Under the pieces are notes generated by a model that worked only from the letters and a program-made list of their open reading frames with translations, was not told the origin of the DNA and made no database searches. This document shows positions 33,593 through 42,689 of a DNA stretch of 64,000 nucleotides, piece by piece. A program made the translations under genes and the position numbers. Numbering within the stretch: the stretch's first letter is position 1; every line of letters begins with the position of its first letter. Source of the stretch: Acidovorax sp. (GTDB lineage: Bacteria; Pseudomonadota; Gammaproteobacteria; Burkholderiales; Burkholderiaceae_C); contig NZ_JAJTBB010000006.1 of assembly GCF_021287135.1 (NCBI RefSeq), forward strand, positions 1-64,000, in the 5' to 3' direction.

Positions 33593-35325
33593 GTGTGCCC
33601 CTTGTAAAAGTCAGCGACGTTTGCGAACAAATCCGTGGCGTCAGCTATTCAGGTGACGACGCCATGGCTGTTCCTGAGTCTGGCTATTTGGCCGTTCTAC
33701 GTGCAAACAACATCACAGACGAGGGCTTGTCATTCGACGACCTGACGTACGTTCCAGAAGCACGCATTTCAGCGAAGCAACTCGTAATTGCAGGCGACGT
33801 AGTTATCGCCGCGTCAAGTGGGAGCCTGAGTGTTGTCGGAAAAGCTGCGCCTGCAATGCAAAACCTCAATATGGGTTTCGGTGCTTTTTGTAAGGTCCTA
33901 CGCCCGAACAGCAAGGTCGATCACGCTTACTTCGCTCACTTTTTCAAAACGAGAAGCTACCGGCAAAAGGTTTCGTCTTTGGCCGCTGGTGCGAATATCA
34001 ACAATTTGAGAAATGAGCATTTGGACGATCTGCCGTTTCCCCTGCCCCCGCTGGAAGACCAACGCCGCATCGCCGCCATCCTCGACCAAGCCGAAACCAT
34101 CCGAACCCAACGCCGCACCGCCCTGTCCCTGCTCGACAGCCTCACCCAGTCCCTCTTTCTCGATATGTTTGGGGACCCGGTGGCGAATCCGAAGGGCTGG
34201 CCGACGGAATCGCTGACCGATCTTTGCCACTGCTACAGCGGAGGCACACCATCAAAAGCAAAGAGAGAGTATTGGGAAGGTGAGCTACCTTGGTTCAGTG
34301 CCAAGGATATGAAGGCCGAAGATTTGTTTGACTCGGAAGATCACATCTCAGGGCAGGTGCCCGAAACGACAACTTTGAAGCTGTTGCCCAAAGACACTGT
34401 TGCGATAGTGGTGCGGGGAATGATCCTCGCTCATACGTTTCCGGTTTGCGTTTTACGGATACCAGCGACGATCAATCAAGACCTGAAAGCGCTCTTGCCC
34501 AAACAACCCGTCAACAGTCAGTTCTTGGCAGCATGCTTGCGCAGTCAGTCAGGATTCGTTCTTGAGAAGGTTTCCGAAGCGGGTCATGGGACAAAGCGAT
34601 TGGATACCCAAGGCCTACAGAGCATCCGAATCCCAAGACCTGGTGATGCGTTAGAACAAACCTTTGCCACCCGCATCGCCTCCATCGAAGCCCTTAAAGC
34701 CACCCACCGACGCGCCCTGGCCGCGCTGGATGCTCTGTTCGCCTCGCTGCAGCAGCGGGCCTTCAGTGGTGAGTTGACTCTGGCTGCCCCACGCTCTCCA
34801 GCCCAAAGCCTTGAGCATTTGCAGCAATTGGAAGCGTCCATCGGCCTAGAAGCATTGATCTTTATTGCCAAGCGCATGCCCGATGGCGATCTCTACAACT
34901 CCCTCAAGGCCATCTACTTTGCGGACAGGCACCATCTGGAGCACCACGGGCGCCAGATTTACAACGAGACCTATTGCGCACTACCCCATGGCCCGGTCCC
35001 TCAGTCGGCTTACGACGCCACGCGGGTGCTCATTGGCGAACGGATGTTCAGCGACTTTGACGACGACGCCATGCGTGCCGCCCTGCGCCGCAATGACAAG
35101 AAACTCACGGTCCTGCGTGATGCCGATTTCAGCAAGCTCAGCCGGTCGGTGGTGGAGAGCCTGGAATGGGCCATCCGTTACTGCAGCGACATGAAGTTCG
35201 GGCAGACCAAGACGGCATCCCACGACAGCGCCTACGAGCGCGCGCCTAAGAACGAGGCGATCCCGCTGCAGTACATCATCGACACGTTGCCGCCCGAGGC
35301 CCGTCAGCGCCACTGGGATCTCTAA
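33589..35325 (+). CDS. hsdS: HsdS specificity subunit fused to a C-terminal Panacea/SocA-like (DUF4065) domain
   Basis: This 578-residue protein is longer than usual HsdS (about 400-450). Two target-recognition domains with conserved helical connectors occupy about 1-400: the first connector is PFPLPPLEDQRRIAAILDQA followed by LLDSLTQSLFLDMFGDP, the second is FATRIASIEALKATHRRALA followed by QQRAFSGEL. After a linker, residues about 415-575 look like a Panacea/SocA (DUF4065) domain: LEALIFIAKRM, NSLKAIYFADRHHLEHHGRQ and YCALPHGPVPQSAYDATR. Panacea is an antitoxin domain in PanAT systems. The TRD segments are more AT-rich than the connectors, as expected of recombined specificity modules. The start is the GTG at 33589. 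Confidence 0.85.
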   Translation: MSVPLVKVSDVCEQIRGVSYSGDDAMAVPESGYLAVLRANNITDEGLSFDDLTYVPEARISAKQLVIAGDVVIAASSGSLSVVGKAAPAMQNLNMGFGAFCKVLRPNSKVDHAYFAHFFKTRSYRQKVSSLAAGANINNLRNEHLDDLPFPLPPLEDQRRIAAILDQAETIRTQRRTALSLLDSLTQSLFLDMFGDPVANPKGWPTESLTDLCHCYSGGTPSKAKREYWEGELPWFSAKDMKAEDLFDSEDHISGQVPETTTLKLLPKDTVAIVVRGMILAHTFPVCVLRIPATINQDLKALLPKQPVNSQFLAACLRSQSGFVLEKVSEAGHGTKRLDTQGLQSIRIPRPGDALEQTFATRIASIEALKATHRRALAALDALFASLQQRAFSGELTLAAPRSPAQSLEHLQQLEASIGLEALIFIAKRMPDGDLYNSLKAIYFADRHHLEHHGRQIYNETYCALPHGPVPQSAYDATRVLIGERMFSDFDDDAMRAALRRNDKKLTVLRDADFSKLSRSVVESLEWAIRYCSDMKFGQTKTASHDSAYERAPKNEAIPLQYIIDTLPPEARQRHWDL

Positions 35326-35347
35326 GCTCCAAAGCCCCGCCCACACC

Positions 35348-37003
35348 ATGCCCACCTCCGTCGCCCAGCTTCAACAATGGCTGCTTGAACCCGAAGGCCA
35401 GCGCCTGGAGTTCAAGGAGGCCAAGCAGCGCTACGACTTTGAAAAGCTGCTCAAGTACTGCGTGGCCCTGGCCAACGAGGGCGGCGGCACCATGGTGTTG
35501 GGGGTGACGGACAAGCGACCCCGGCGCATTGTGGGCACCCAGGCGTTTGAAGACCCGGGCCGCACCGAGGCGGGCTTGCACACGCGGCTGGGGCACCGCA
35601 TTCCGGTGGAAGAGATGCGCTTGCCTGAGGGGCGCGTGCTGGTGGTGCATGTGCCGTCGCGCCTGCCGGGTACAGCGTGGAATGTGGATGGCAGCTACTT
35701 CAAGCGCGCAGGCGACGACTTGGCCCCGCTGGCCGACCACGAACTGCGCGCCATGTTTGCCGAAGGGGGACCTGACTTTTCAGCCCAGCCTTGCCCCGGT
35801 GCCACGCTGGCCGATCTGGAGCCGGAGTCCATCGCCCTGTTCCGCGAACGCTGGGCACGCAAGAGCGGTGACCCACGCAGGCGTGAGTTGAGCGATCTGC
35901 AAACGCTGCGCGATGCAGAGCTGCTGGTAGAGGGCGATCAGGTGAGCTATGCGGCACTCATTCTGTTTGGCACGCATGCGGGCCTGACGCGCTGGCTGGC
36001 GCAGGCCGAACTGGTGTTTGAGTACCGCTCGTCCGAGGCCGCAGGTCCGGCGGCCGACCGGGAGGAATACCGCGCAGGCTTCTTTGCCTGGCAAGACGCG
36101 CTGTGGAAAAAGATCAACCTGCGCAACGACCGGCAGAGCTACCAGGACGACTTTTTCCGCATGGATTTGCCCACGTTTGACGAGGTGCCGGTGCGCGAGG
36201 CCATCCTGAACGCGGTAGCCCACCGCGACTACCGACTGGGCGGCTCCATCTTTGTGCGGCAGTTTGCCAAGCGGCTGGAGGTGGTGAGCCCCGGCGGCCT
36301 GCCGCCCGGCATCACGCCCGAGAACATCATTGACCAGCAATACCCACGCAACCGCCGCCTGGCCGAAGCCCTGGGGCGCTGCGGGCTGATCGAGCGATCC
36401 GGCCAGGGCTTGAACTTGATGATGGAAAGCGCCGTGCGCCAGGGCAAGCCGCTGCCCAGCTTTGCGGGCACTGCCGCGCACGAGGTACGGCTGACACTGG
36501 AGGGCGGGGTACGCAACCCGGCGTTTGTGCGGTTTATGGAGCGGCTGGGGGACGAGACGCTGCGCAGCTTTTCGACCCTCGACTACCTCGCGTTGGAATG
36601 CCTGCAACAAGATCGCCCTTTGGCGCCCGCGTTGCAGGAACGCCTTCCGGCACTGGCAGAGGTGGGCGCCGTAGAGGTCATTGGAAAAGGCAAGACCGCC
36701 AAATACATGCTGGCCGCCGCCTTGTATGCGACGCTGGGCAGCAAAGGCACCTACACCCGTAAACGGGGGCTGGACCACGGCACCAACAAGGCTTTATTGC
36801 TGCAACATCTCAAAGACCAGGGGGAAGCGGGTGCGCCGCTGAGCGAGTTCCGCCAAGTGCTGCCGTCCCTGCCTATGAAGGCGGTGCAAAAGCTGCTGGA
36901 CGAGTTGCGCAATGAAGGGTTGATCAACGTTTTGGGCCAGCGCCGCTGGGCCCGCTGGTATCTTGCCGATGCAGCCGTCTTTGACCCAAAGGGCAATACC
37001 TAG
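35348..37003 (+). CDS. AlbA_2 / HATPase_c_4 ATP-binding protein in the R-M locus
   Basis: The protein has 551 residues. The N-terminal AlbA_2 (Schlafen-type) domain is seen in EGQRLEFKEAKQRYDFEKLL, followed by CVALANEGGGTMVLGVTDKR (residues about 17-60). A central region has VPVREAILNAVAHRDYRLGG, then VVSPGGLPPGITPENI and GRCGLIERSGQGLNLMMES, the pattern of the HATPase_c_4 domain in COG2865 proteins. A winged-helix-like C-terminal part follows. These proteins are often called RNA-binding or RecG-like transcription regulators. The gene starts 22 bp after hsdS and lies before hsdR. Its part in restriction is unproven. Confidence 0.82.
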   Translation: MPTSVAQLQQWLLEPEGQRLEFKEAKQRYDFEKLLKYCVALANEGGGTMVLGVTDKRPRRIVGTQAFEDPGRTEAGLHTRLGHRIPVEEMRLPEGRVLVVHVPSRLPGTAWNVDGSYFKRAGDDLAPLADHELRAMFAEGGPDFSAQPCPGATLADLEPESIALFRERWARKSGDPRRRELSDLQTLRDAELLVEGDQVSYAALILFGTHAGLTRWLAQAELVFEYRSSEAAGPAADREEYRAGFFAWQDALWKKINLRNDRQSYQDDFFRMDLPTFDEVPVREAILNAVAHRDYRLGGSIFVRQFAKRLEVVSPGGLPPGITPENIIDQQYPRNRRLAEALGRCGLIERSGQGLNLMMESAVRQGKPLPSFAGTAAHEVRLTLEGGVRNPAFVRFMERLGDETLRSFSTLDYLALECLQQDRPLAPALQERLPALAEVGAVEVIGKGKTAKYMLAAALYATLGSKGTYTRKRGLDHGTNKALLLQHLKDQGEAGAPLSEFRQVLPSLPMKAVQKLLDELRNEGLINVLGQRRWARWYLADAAVFDPKGNT

Positions 37004-37173
37004 AGGTAAAGCAATGCTTTACACCGCAGAATGTTCCATATAAATCAACAACTTATAAAACCCAAAACATTCCAAAAAGGCACGATAGCGGTTAAACAGT
37101 TTGTTTAAACCAAACCGTCACAGTAAACGACCTATCCCAAACGCCACCTTCCTCGCGCAGCAAAGGCAACGCT
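37004..37173. promoter_or_regulatory. AT-rich spacer before hsdR with two inverted repeats
   Basis: This 170-bp stretch is much richer in A and T than its neighbours. GTAAAGC/GCTTTAC (37006-37022, three-base loop) starts three bases after the AlbA_2 gene stop. An imperfect GGTTAAAC/GTTTAAACC pair lies further right at about 37090-37111. It may hold a separate promoter or a transcription-limiting site for hsdR, which would delay restriction until methylation is in place. That is inference. Confidence 0.45.
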
Positions 37174-40100
37174 TTGACGACCTCCAATTTCAGCTTTTTG
37201 CAGTCTGATTGGCCCGACCTGCTGGCCGAAGCCCGCCGTGCCGAGGCAGCAGCCCATGCCGACCCGCGCACCGCCTGCTTCTACGCGCGCCGCACGCTGG
37301 AGTTGGCCGTGGCTTGGCTCTACCAAGCGGAAGGCGGCCGGGGCGGGAGTCTGCGCATGCCGTACAAGGCCGATTTGTCGGCCTTTTTGTTCGAGCCCAG
37401 CTTTCAGCAACTGGTGGGGCCGACGGTGCACACCAAGATGGATGTGATCCGCCGCCTGGGCAACAAGGCGGTGCACGATGTGCGCCCCGTGGCTGCGCAG
37501 GATGCGCTCAATGCGCTGCGCGAACTGTTCCATGTGGCGTTCTGGCTGGCGCAGCACTATGCGCGCCGTGTGGGCGATCGGCCTGGGGCAGGGCTGCAGT
37601 TTCGCGTGGACCTATTGCCACCGCCTGCCAGCACGGCAGTGGCGCAAGAGCAGGCCGCCAGCCGCGCCGCCCAAGCGGCAGCGCAAGAGGCATTGGCCCG
37701 ACAAGCCCAAGCCCTGGCCGAGCGCGACGCCGCACTGCGGGAAGCGGCTGCCCGCAATGCCGCGCTGGATGCGGAGCTGGCCCGCTACCGCGCCGAAATT
37801 GCCGCGGCCAAAGCTGCCAACGCCGCGCAGCCCGCCACAGCGCACGACTACAACGAGGCCGCCACGCGCGACCTGTTCATTGACCTGCTGCTCAAAGAAG
37901 CCGGCTGGGCGCTGGACCAGCCCCGTGACCGCGAGTTTGAAGTGCAGGGCATGCCCAATGGTGAAGGCAAAGGGTTTGTGGACTACGTGCTGTGGAGTGG
38001 CGAAATCCCCCTGGCTATTGTGGAAGCCAAGCGCACCCGTCGCAGCGCCCAGGAGGGCCAGCAGCAGGCGCGCCTGTATGCCGACTGCCTGGAGCGCAGC
38101 ACCGGCCACCGCCCCGTGATCTACGGCACCAATGGCTACGAACACTGGATGTGGGACGACACCACCAGCCCGCCGCGCGCGGTGCAAGGCTTTCACACCA
38201 AGGACGAGCTGGAGCTGATGGCCCAGCGCCGCGCCACGCGCAAGCCACTGGCAGGGTTGCCCATTGCAGCGGGCATTGTGGAGCGCCACTACCAGCAGCG
38301 CGCCATCCGGCGCATTGCCGAAACCTTTGAGCGCGACCAGCACCGCAAGGCGCTGGTGGTGATGGCCACGGGTGCAGGCAAGACGCGCACGGTGATTGCG
38401 TTGGTGGACTTGCTCATGCGCGCCAACTGGGCCAAGCGCGTGCTGTTTCTGGCCGACCGCGTGGCGCTGGTGAACCAGGCGGTGAATGCCTTCAAGGCCT
38501 TTTTGCCAGACGCTGCACCCGTGAATCTGGTGACCGACCGGGCCACTGAGGGCCGGGTTTATGTGTCCACCTACCCCACGATGATGGGCCTCATCAACGA
38601 AAGCGCAGGCGGTGGCAAACGCCGTTTCGGCGTAGGGCACTTTGACCTGATCGTGGTGGATGAGGCGCACCGCTCCATCTACCAAAAGTACCGCGCAATC
38701 TTTCATTACTTCGATGCGCTGCTGGTCGGCCTGACGGCGACACCGAAGGACGAGATCGACCGTAACACCTACAGCCTGTTTGGCCTGGAAAGCGGTGTGC
38801 CCACTGATGCCTATGGGCTGGATGACGCGATTGCCGAGGGCTACCTGGCGCCGCCTCGGGCCATTTCGGTGCCGCTGAAGTTCCAGCGCGAAGGCATTCG
38901 CTACAACGAGCTGAGCGAGGACGAAAAAGACCAGTGGGACGCGCTGGAATGGGATGAAGAGGGCGGCGAGGCCCCCGACGAGGTGAGCGCCGAGGCGGTG
39001 AATCAGTGGCTCTTCAACACCGACACCGTGGACAAGATGCTGGCCCTGCTGATGGAGCGCGGGCACAAGGTGGCGGGTGGCGACCGGCTGGGCAAGACCA
39101 TCATCTTTGCCAAGAACCAGCGGCACGCCGAGTTCATCCAGGCGCGCTTTGATGCCAACTACCCCGAATACCGCGGCGAGTTTGCGCGCACCATCACCTT
39201 CAGGACCGAGTACGCCCAATCGCTTATCGACGCCTTCGGGCAAAAGGACCGCGCACCACACATCGCCATTTCGGTGGACATGCTGGACACCGGCATCGAC
39301 GTGCCGGAGGTGGTGAATCTGGTGTTCTTCAAGATCGTGCGCTCCAAGGCGAAGTTCTGGCAGATGGTGGGACGCGGCACGCGACTGTGCAAGGAACTGT
39401 ACGGACCGGGGCAGGACAAGCAGGACTTCTTCATCTTCGACTTCTGTCAGAACCTGGAGTTTTTCAGCCAGGAGCTGGAGGGTAGCGAAGGCGCGCTGGC
39501 CCAGCCGCTCTCGCAGCGGCTGTTCAACGCGCGGCTGGAGCTGATCGAAGTGCTCGACAAACGTTTGGCCAGCGACGGCGTGGCTGAAGCGCCCGACCAA
39601 TCGCCCGTGCTCACGGAGGCCACCATTCGCCGCGACACCGCTGCGCTGCTGCACAGCATGGTGGCAGGCATGTCGCTCGACAACTTTGTGGTGCGCCCGC
39701 AGCGCCGCTGGGTGGAGGCCTGGGCGCAAGCCGACGCTTGGACGCGCCCCACGGCCGAACAACTGGCCGAGGTATCCGCGCACCTGTCGGGCCTGCCCAC
39801 CGCAGTGCGCGATGACGACGAAGACGCCAAGCGTTTTGACGCCCTGCTGCTCGGCACCCAGCTGGCCCTGCTGCGCAACGAACCGGCCCTTGCCCGCCTG
39901 CAAACCAAGGTACAGCAACTGGCGAGCAGCCTGCTGGAACTGGCCAACGTGCCCAGCGTGCGCGAACACCTGCTGCTGATCGAGGCGATTGCGGGCGACG
40001 AGTGGTGGCAAGACGTGACGCTGCCCATGCTGGAGCAGGCGCGACGCAAGCTGCGCAGCCTCATCAAGCTCATCGAAAAGAGCGGCCGCAAGGTGGTCTA

Positions 40101-40638
40101 TACCGACTTTGAAGACGCCATCGGCGAGACCGCCGAAGTGGATTTGCCCCTGGTGTCCAGCGCAGTGGACTTTGAGCGCTTTCGCGCCAAAGCCAAGGTG
40201 TTCCTGCGCGCCCACGAAGACCGTCTGGCGCTGCACCGGCTGCGGCGCAACCTGCCCTTGACCGAGGCCGATTTGACGGAACTGGAATCGATGCTGCGCG
40301 AGGCGGGTGGTACCGATGCTTTCGTGGCCCGCGCCCGCGAACTGCATGCCAGCCTGCCGGCATTCATCCGTTCACTGGTCGGGCTGGACCGCGAAGCGGC
40401 CGCACAGGCGTTTGCCCATCTCATCGCAGGCGGTACGGCAACTGCGAGCCAGATGCAGTTCATCGAAGAGATCATTCACCATCTCACCGAACATGGCGCC
40501 ATGCCGGCAGAGCGGCTCTACGCCTCGCCGTTCACGGACATCCATGCCCAGGGGCCGGACGGCGTTTTTGACGCGCACAACGTGGAACGGCTTTTTTCCG
40601 CCTTGCAGCAGTTCGAGGCTCCTCGCGCGGTTGCCTGA
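37174..40638 (+). CDS. hsdR: Type I restriction endonuclease subunit HsdR (EcoEI-like)
   Basis: This 1154-residue motor-nuclease has an N-terminal DUF4145-like domain (FYARRTLELAVAWLYQAEGG) and a coiled-coil stretch at about 155-215. A PD-(D/E)xK nuclease (GKGFVDYVLWSGEIPLAIVE followed by AKRT) precedes a superfamily 2 helicase with ATGAGKTRT (Walker A, near residue 397), VVDEAHRS, GLTATPK and WQMVGRGTRL. An EcoEI R-type C-terminal region closes the protein. HsdR translocates DNA and cuts it at a distance from unmethylated sites. The start is a TTG at 37174 with AAAGG upstream; the translation MTTSNFSFLQSDWP agrees with the family. Confidence 0.92.
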   Translation: MTTSNFSFLQSDWPDLLAEARRAEAAAHADPRTACFYARRTLELAVAWLYQAEGGRGGSLRMPYKADLSAFLFEPSFQQLVGPTVHTKMDVIRRLGNKAVHDVRPVAAQDALNALRELFHVAFWLAQHYARRVGDRPGAGLQFRVDLLPPPASTAVAQEQAASRAAQAAAQEALARQAQALAERDAALREAAARNAALDAELARYRAEIAAAKAANAAQPATAHDYNEAATRDLFIDLLLKEAGWALDQPRDREFEVQGMPNGEGKGFVDYVLWSGEIPLAIVEAKRTRRSAQEGQQQARLYADCLERSTGHRPVIYGTNGYEHWMWDDTTSPPRAVQGFHTKDELELMAQRRATRKPLAGLPIAAGIVERHYQQRAIRRIAETFERDQHRKALVVMATGAGKTRTVIALVDLLMRANWAKRVLFLADRVALVNQAVNAFKAFLPDAAPVNLVTDRATEGRVYVSTYPTMMGLINESAGGGKRRFGVGHFDLIVVDEAHRSIYQKYRAIFHYFDALLVGLTATPKDEIDRNTYSLFGLESGVPTDAYGLDDAIAEGYLAPPRAISVPLKFQREGIRYNELSEDEKDQWDALEWDEEGGEAPDEVSAEAVNQWLFNTDTVDKMLALLMERGHKVAGGDRLGKTIIFAKNQRHAEFIQARFDANYPEYRGEFARTITFRTEYAQSLIDAFGQKDRAPHIAISVDMLDTGIDVPEVVNLVFFKIVRSKAKFWQMVGRGTRLCKELYGPGQDKQDFFIFDFCQNLEFFSQELEGSEGALAQPLSQRLFNARLELIEVLDKRLASDGVAEAPDQSPVLTEATIRRDTAALLHSMVAGMSLDNFVVRPQRRWVEAWAQADAWTRPTAEQLAEVSAHLSGLPTAVRDDDEDAKRFDALLLGTQLALLRNEPALARLQTKVQQLASSLLELANVPSVREHLLLIEAIAGDEWWQDVTLPMLEQARRKLRSLIKLIEKSGRKVVYTDFEDAIGETAEVDLPLVSSAVDFERFRAKAKVFLRAHEDRLALHRLRRNLPLTEADLTELESMLREAGGTDAFVARARELHASLPAFIRSLVGLDREAAAQAFAHLIAGGTATASQMQFIEEIIHHLTEHGAMPAERLYASPFTDIHAQGPDGVFDAHNVERLFSALQQFEAPRAVA

Positions 40639-40654
40639 ACATTGGGTTCACTGC

Positions 40655-40716
40655 GAAATTCATAGCTGCCAGCGCTTGTGGGATAAGCGCTGGAGGCCGA
40701 TTTGGCCTAAACTTCC
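40655..40716 (+). repeat. Interspersed double-hairpin repeat, copy 5
   Basis: AAATTCATAGCTGCCAGCG, then CTTGTGGGAT, AAGCGCTGGAGGC and CGATTTGGCC. It fills most of the gap between hsdR and the NlpC/P60 gene and ends five bases before that gene's start. Confidence 0.85.
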
Positions 40717-40720
40717 GCCC

Positions 40721-41227
40721 ATGCGTGTTCTTCACCGCCTGGGCCTTGCCGCCGCCTGCACCGCCATCCTGCTGGTGCTGGGCGGTTGTGGCACCTCCCG
40801 GCCTCCGTCCCGTTCCGTGCCCGTCGCCCCCGTGCGCACCACGCCGCCGCTGTCGGCCGAGCAGGCGCATGACATCGCCATCCATGCCCTGGGCCTGGTG
40901 GGCACGCCGTACCGCTACGGCGGCAACACGCCGGAGTCGGGCTTCGACTGCAGCGGGCTGATCGGCTACGTGTACCGCAACCAGGTGGGCACGCCGCCGC
41001 CGCGCACGGTGGCGCAGCTGGACACCTGGGGCTACCCCATTGACGGCGGGGAGCTGCGGGCGGGCGATCTGGTGGTGTTCGGCACGGGCTCCCGGCCCAA
41101 CCATGCGGGCATCTACGTGGGGGAAGGGCGCTTTGTGCATGCGCCCTCCACCGGCGGCACGGTGCGCATGGACCACCTGCAGTCGCGCCATTGGTCGCGG
41201 CAGAACGCGGTTTTCAGGCGACCTTGA
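40721..41227 (+). CDS. NlpC/P60 family lipoprotein (C40 peptidase)
   Basis: This 168-residue cell-wall peptidase has an N-terminal lipoprotein signal with lipobox LVLGGC (lipidated Cys23), then a short Pro-rich linker and the NlpC/P60 domain. The catalytic Cys77 is in SGFDCSGLIG, the His in NHAGIYVG (residue 128), and the third polar residue probably His140 in RFVHAPS. Such enzymes cleave peptidoglycan stem peptides (D-Glu-meso-DAP bonds). The protein is probably anchored in the outer membrane. The repeat element immediately upstream occupies the expected promoter region. Confidence 0.92.
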   Translation: MRVLHRLGLAAACTAILLVLGGCGTSRPPSRSVPVAPVRTTPPLSAEQAHDIAIHALGLVGTPYRYGGNTPESGFDCSGLIGYVYRNQVGTPPPRTVAQLDTWGYPIDGGELRAGDLVVFGTGSRPNHAGIYVGEGRFVHAPSTGGTVRMDHLQSRHWSRQNAVFRRP

Positions 41228-41402
41228 ATTCGGACATCCCTTGAGCGGCTTCCCCGCTGCGCGACGCGGGCAGGGGGACGACGCACCCGCTGCGGGGCGG
41301 CCCTTGCTCTGCGCCCACGGGTCGGGGGCGCGCCAGTTTCGATGCGTGTGACCACGGGCTTGGCCAGTCGGCCATGCGCGCCGCGCGACAATCGGGGCCA
41401 CC

Positions 41403-42503
41403 ATGACCCACGCACACCGCTCCGCCACCCCCGTTTCCACCCACGACACCACCCGCATCGACGACACGCGCATCAAGGCCGTGCGGCCGCTCATCACGCC
41501 GGCGCTGCTGCAGGAATGGCTGCCCACGCCCGAGGCCGCGCTCACGCTGGTGGAGGCCAGCCGCGCCGCCATTTCGCGCGTGCTGCACGGCCAGGACGAC
41601 CGACTGATCGTGGTGGTGGGGCCCTGCTCCATCCACGACCATGGCCAGGCCATGGAGTACGCGCGCGCCCTCAAGGCGCAGGCCGATGCGCTGCAGGACG
41701 ACCTGCTGGTCGTGATGCGCGTGTACTTTGAAAAGCCCCGCACCACCGTGGGCTGGAAGGGCTACATCAACGACCCGCGGCTGGACGGCAGCTTTGCCAT
41801 CAACGAGGGGCTGGAGCTGGCGCGCCAGCTGCTGCTGGACGTGCTGGCGCTGGGCCTGCCGGTGGGCACCGAGTTTCTGGACCTGCTGAGCCCGCAGTTC
41901 ATCAGCGACCTGGTGAGCTGGGGCGCCATCGGCGCGCGCACCACCGAGAGCCAGAGCCACCGCCAACTGGCCAGCGGCCTGTCGTGCCCCGTGGGCTTCA
42001 AGAACGGCACCGACGGCGGCATCAAGGTGGCCAGCGACGCCATCCAGGCCGCGCAGGCACCGCACGCCTTCATGGGCATGACCAAGATGGGCCAGGCCGC
42101 GATCTTCGAGACGCGCGGCAACCAGGATTGCCACGTGATCCTGCGCGGCGGCAAGCAGCCCAACTACAGCGCCGCGGATGTGGACGCCGCCTGCACCTTG
42201 CTCAAGGCGGCCGGCCTGCGCGAGCAGGTGATGATCGACGTCAGCCACGCCAACAGCAGCAAGCAGCACCAGCGCCAGATCACGGTGGCCGGCGAAGTGG
42301 CCGCGCAGATCGCGGCGGGGGACGCGCGCATCACCGGCATCATGATCGAAAGCCACCTGGAAGAAGGCCGCCAGGACATCGTGCCCGGCCAGGCCCTGCG
42401 CCATGGCGTGTCGGTGACGGATGCGTGCATCAGCATGGCGCAGACCGTGCCCGTGCTGCAGCAACTGGCCGCGGCCGTGCGCGCGCGGCGGGCGCTCCGC
42501 TGA
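41403..42503 (+). CDS. aroG: 3-deoxy-7-phosphoheptulonate synthase (DAHP synthase)
   Basis: This 366-residue class I (AroAI-alpha) DAHP synthase has the motifs VVVGPCSIHDHGQAMEYA, MRVYFEKPRTTVGWKGYIND, FKNGTDGG and MIDVSHANSSKQHQRQ, which hold the metal and phosphoenolpyruvate ligands. It condenses phosphoenolpyruvate with erythrose-4-phosphate, the first step of aromatic amino acid synthesis. I used the symbol aroG for the class; which amino acid feeds back on it cannot be told from the sequence alone. A strong terminator follows. The gene is not in an aromatic operon. Confidence 0.93.
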   Translation: MTHAHRSATPVSTHDTTRIDDTRIKAVRPLITPALLQEWLPTPEAALTLVEASRAAISRVLHGQDDRLIVVVGPCSIHDHGQAMEYARALKAQADALQDDLLVVMRVYFEKPRTTVGWKGYINDPRLDGSFAINEGLELARQLLLDVLALGLPVGTEFLDLLSPQFISDLVSWGAIGARTTESQSHRQLASGLSCPVGFKNGTDGGIKVASDAIQAAQAPHAFMGMTKMGQAAIFETRGNQDCHVILRGGKQPNYSAADVDAACTLLKAAGLREQVMIDVSHANSSKQHQRQITVAGEVAAQIAAGDARITGIMIESHLEEGRQDIVPGQALRHGVSVTDACISMAQTVPVLQQLAAAVRARRALR

Positions 42504-42510
42504 CGCTGCC

Positions 42511-42540
42511 GGCGGGGGCAGGGCCTGCCCCCGCCCTTTC
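42511..42540 (+). terminator. Intrinsic terminator after aroG
   Basis: A 10-bp GC-only stem except for its last pair (GGCGGGGGCA with TGCCCCCGCC), with a five-base loop, is followed by CTTTCC. The short T tract is weak but the stem is very stable, and it begins seven bases after the aroG stop. Confidence 0.75.
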
Positions 42541-42653
42541 CGTCGGTCAGACCGAGGCCGCGCCCGGAGGGGCCACCGCCACCGACGCTGCGCGCCGGGG
42601 CTGTGAACGCGGCAAGGGCCGCAAGGGCCGGGATGCCGAACGTGATCGCGCCC

Positions 42654-42687
42654 ACGGTCAGGGCACGGTCAGGGCATGGTCAGGGCG
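42654..42687. repeat. 11-bp tandem repeat (ACGGTCAGGGC x3)
   Basis: Two perfect units and one with a single change lie in the 556-bp gap between aroG and the large GGDEF-EAL gene. On the minus strand the repeat breaks an otherwise coding-like frame. Removing one unit would restore it (see the findings). Confidence 0.75.
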
Positions 42688-42689
42688 TT

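Noticed and set aside
37612..40347. 911-codon open frame antisense to hsdR
   Set aside because: It is antisense to a clear HsdR protein and its translation is compositional noise.
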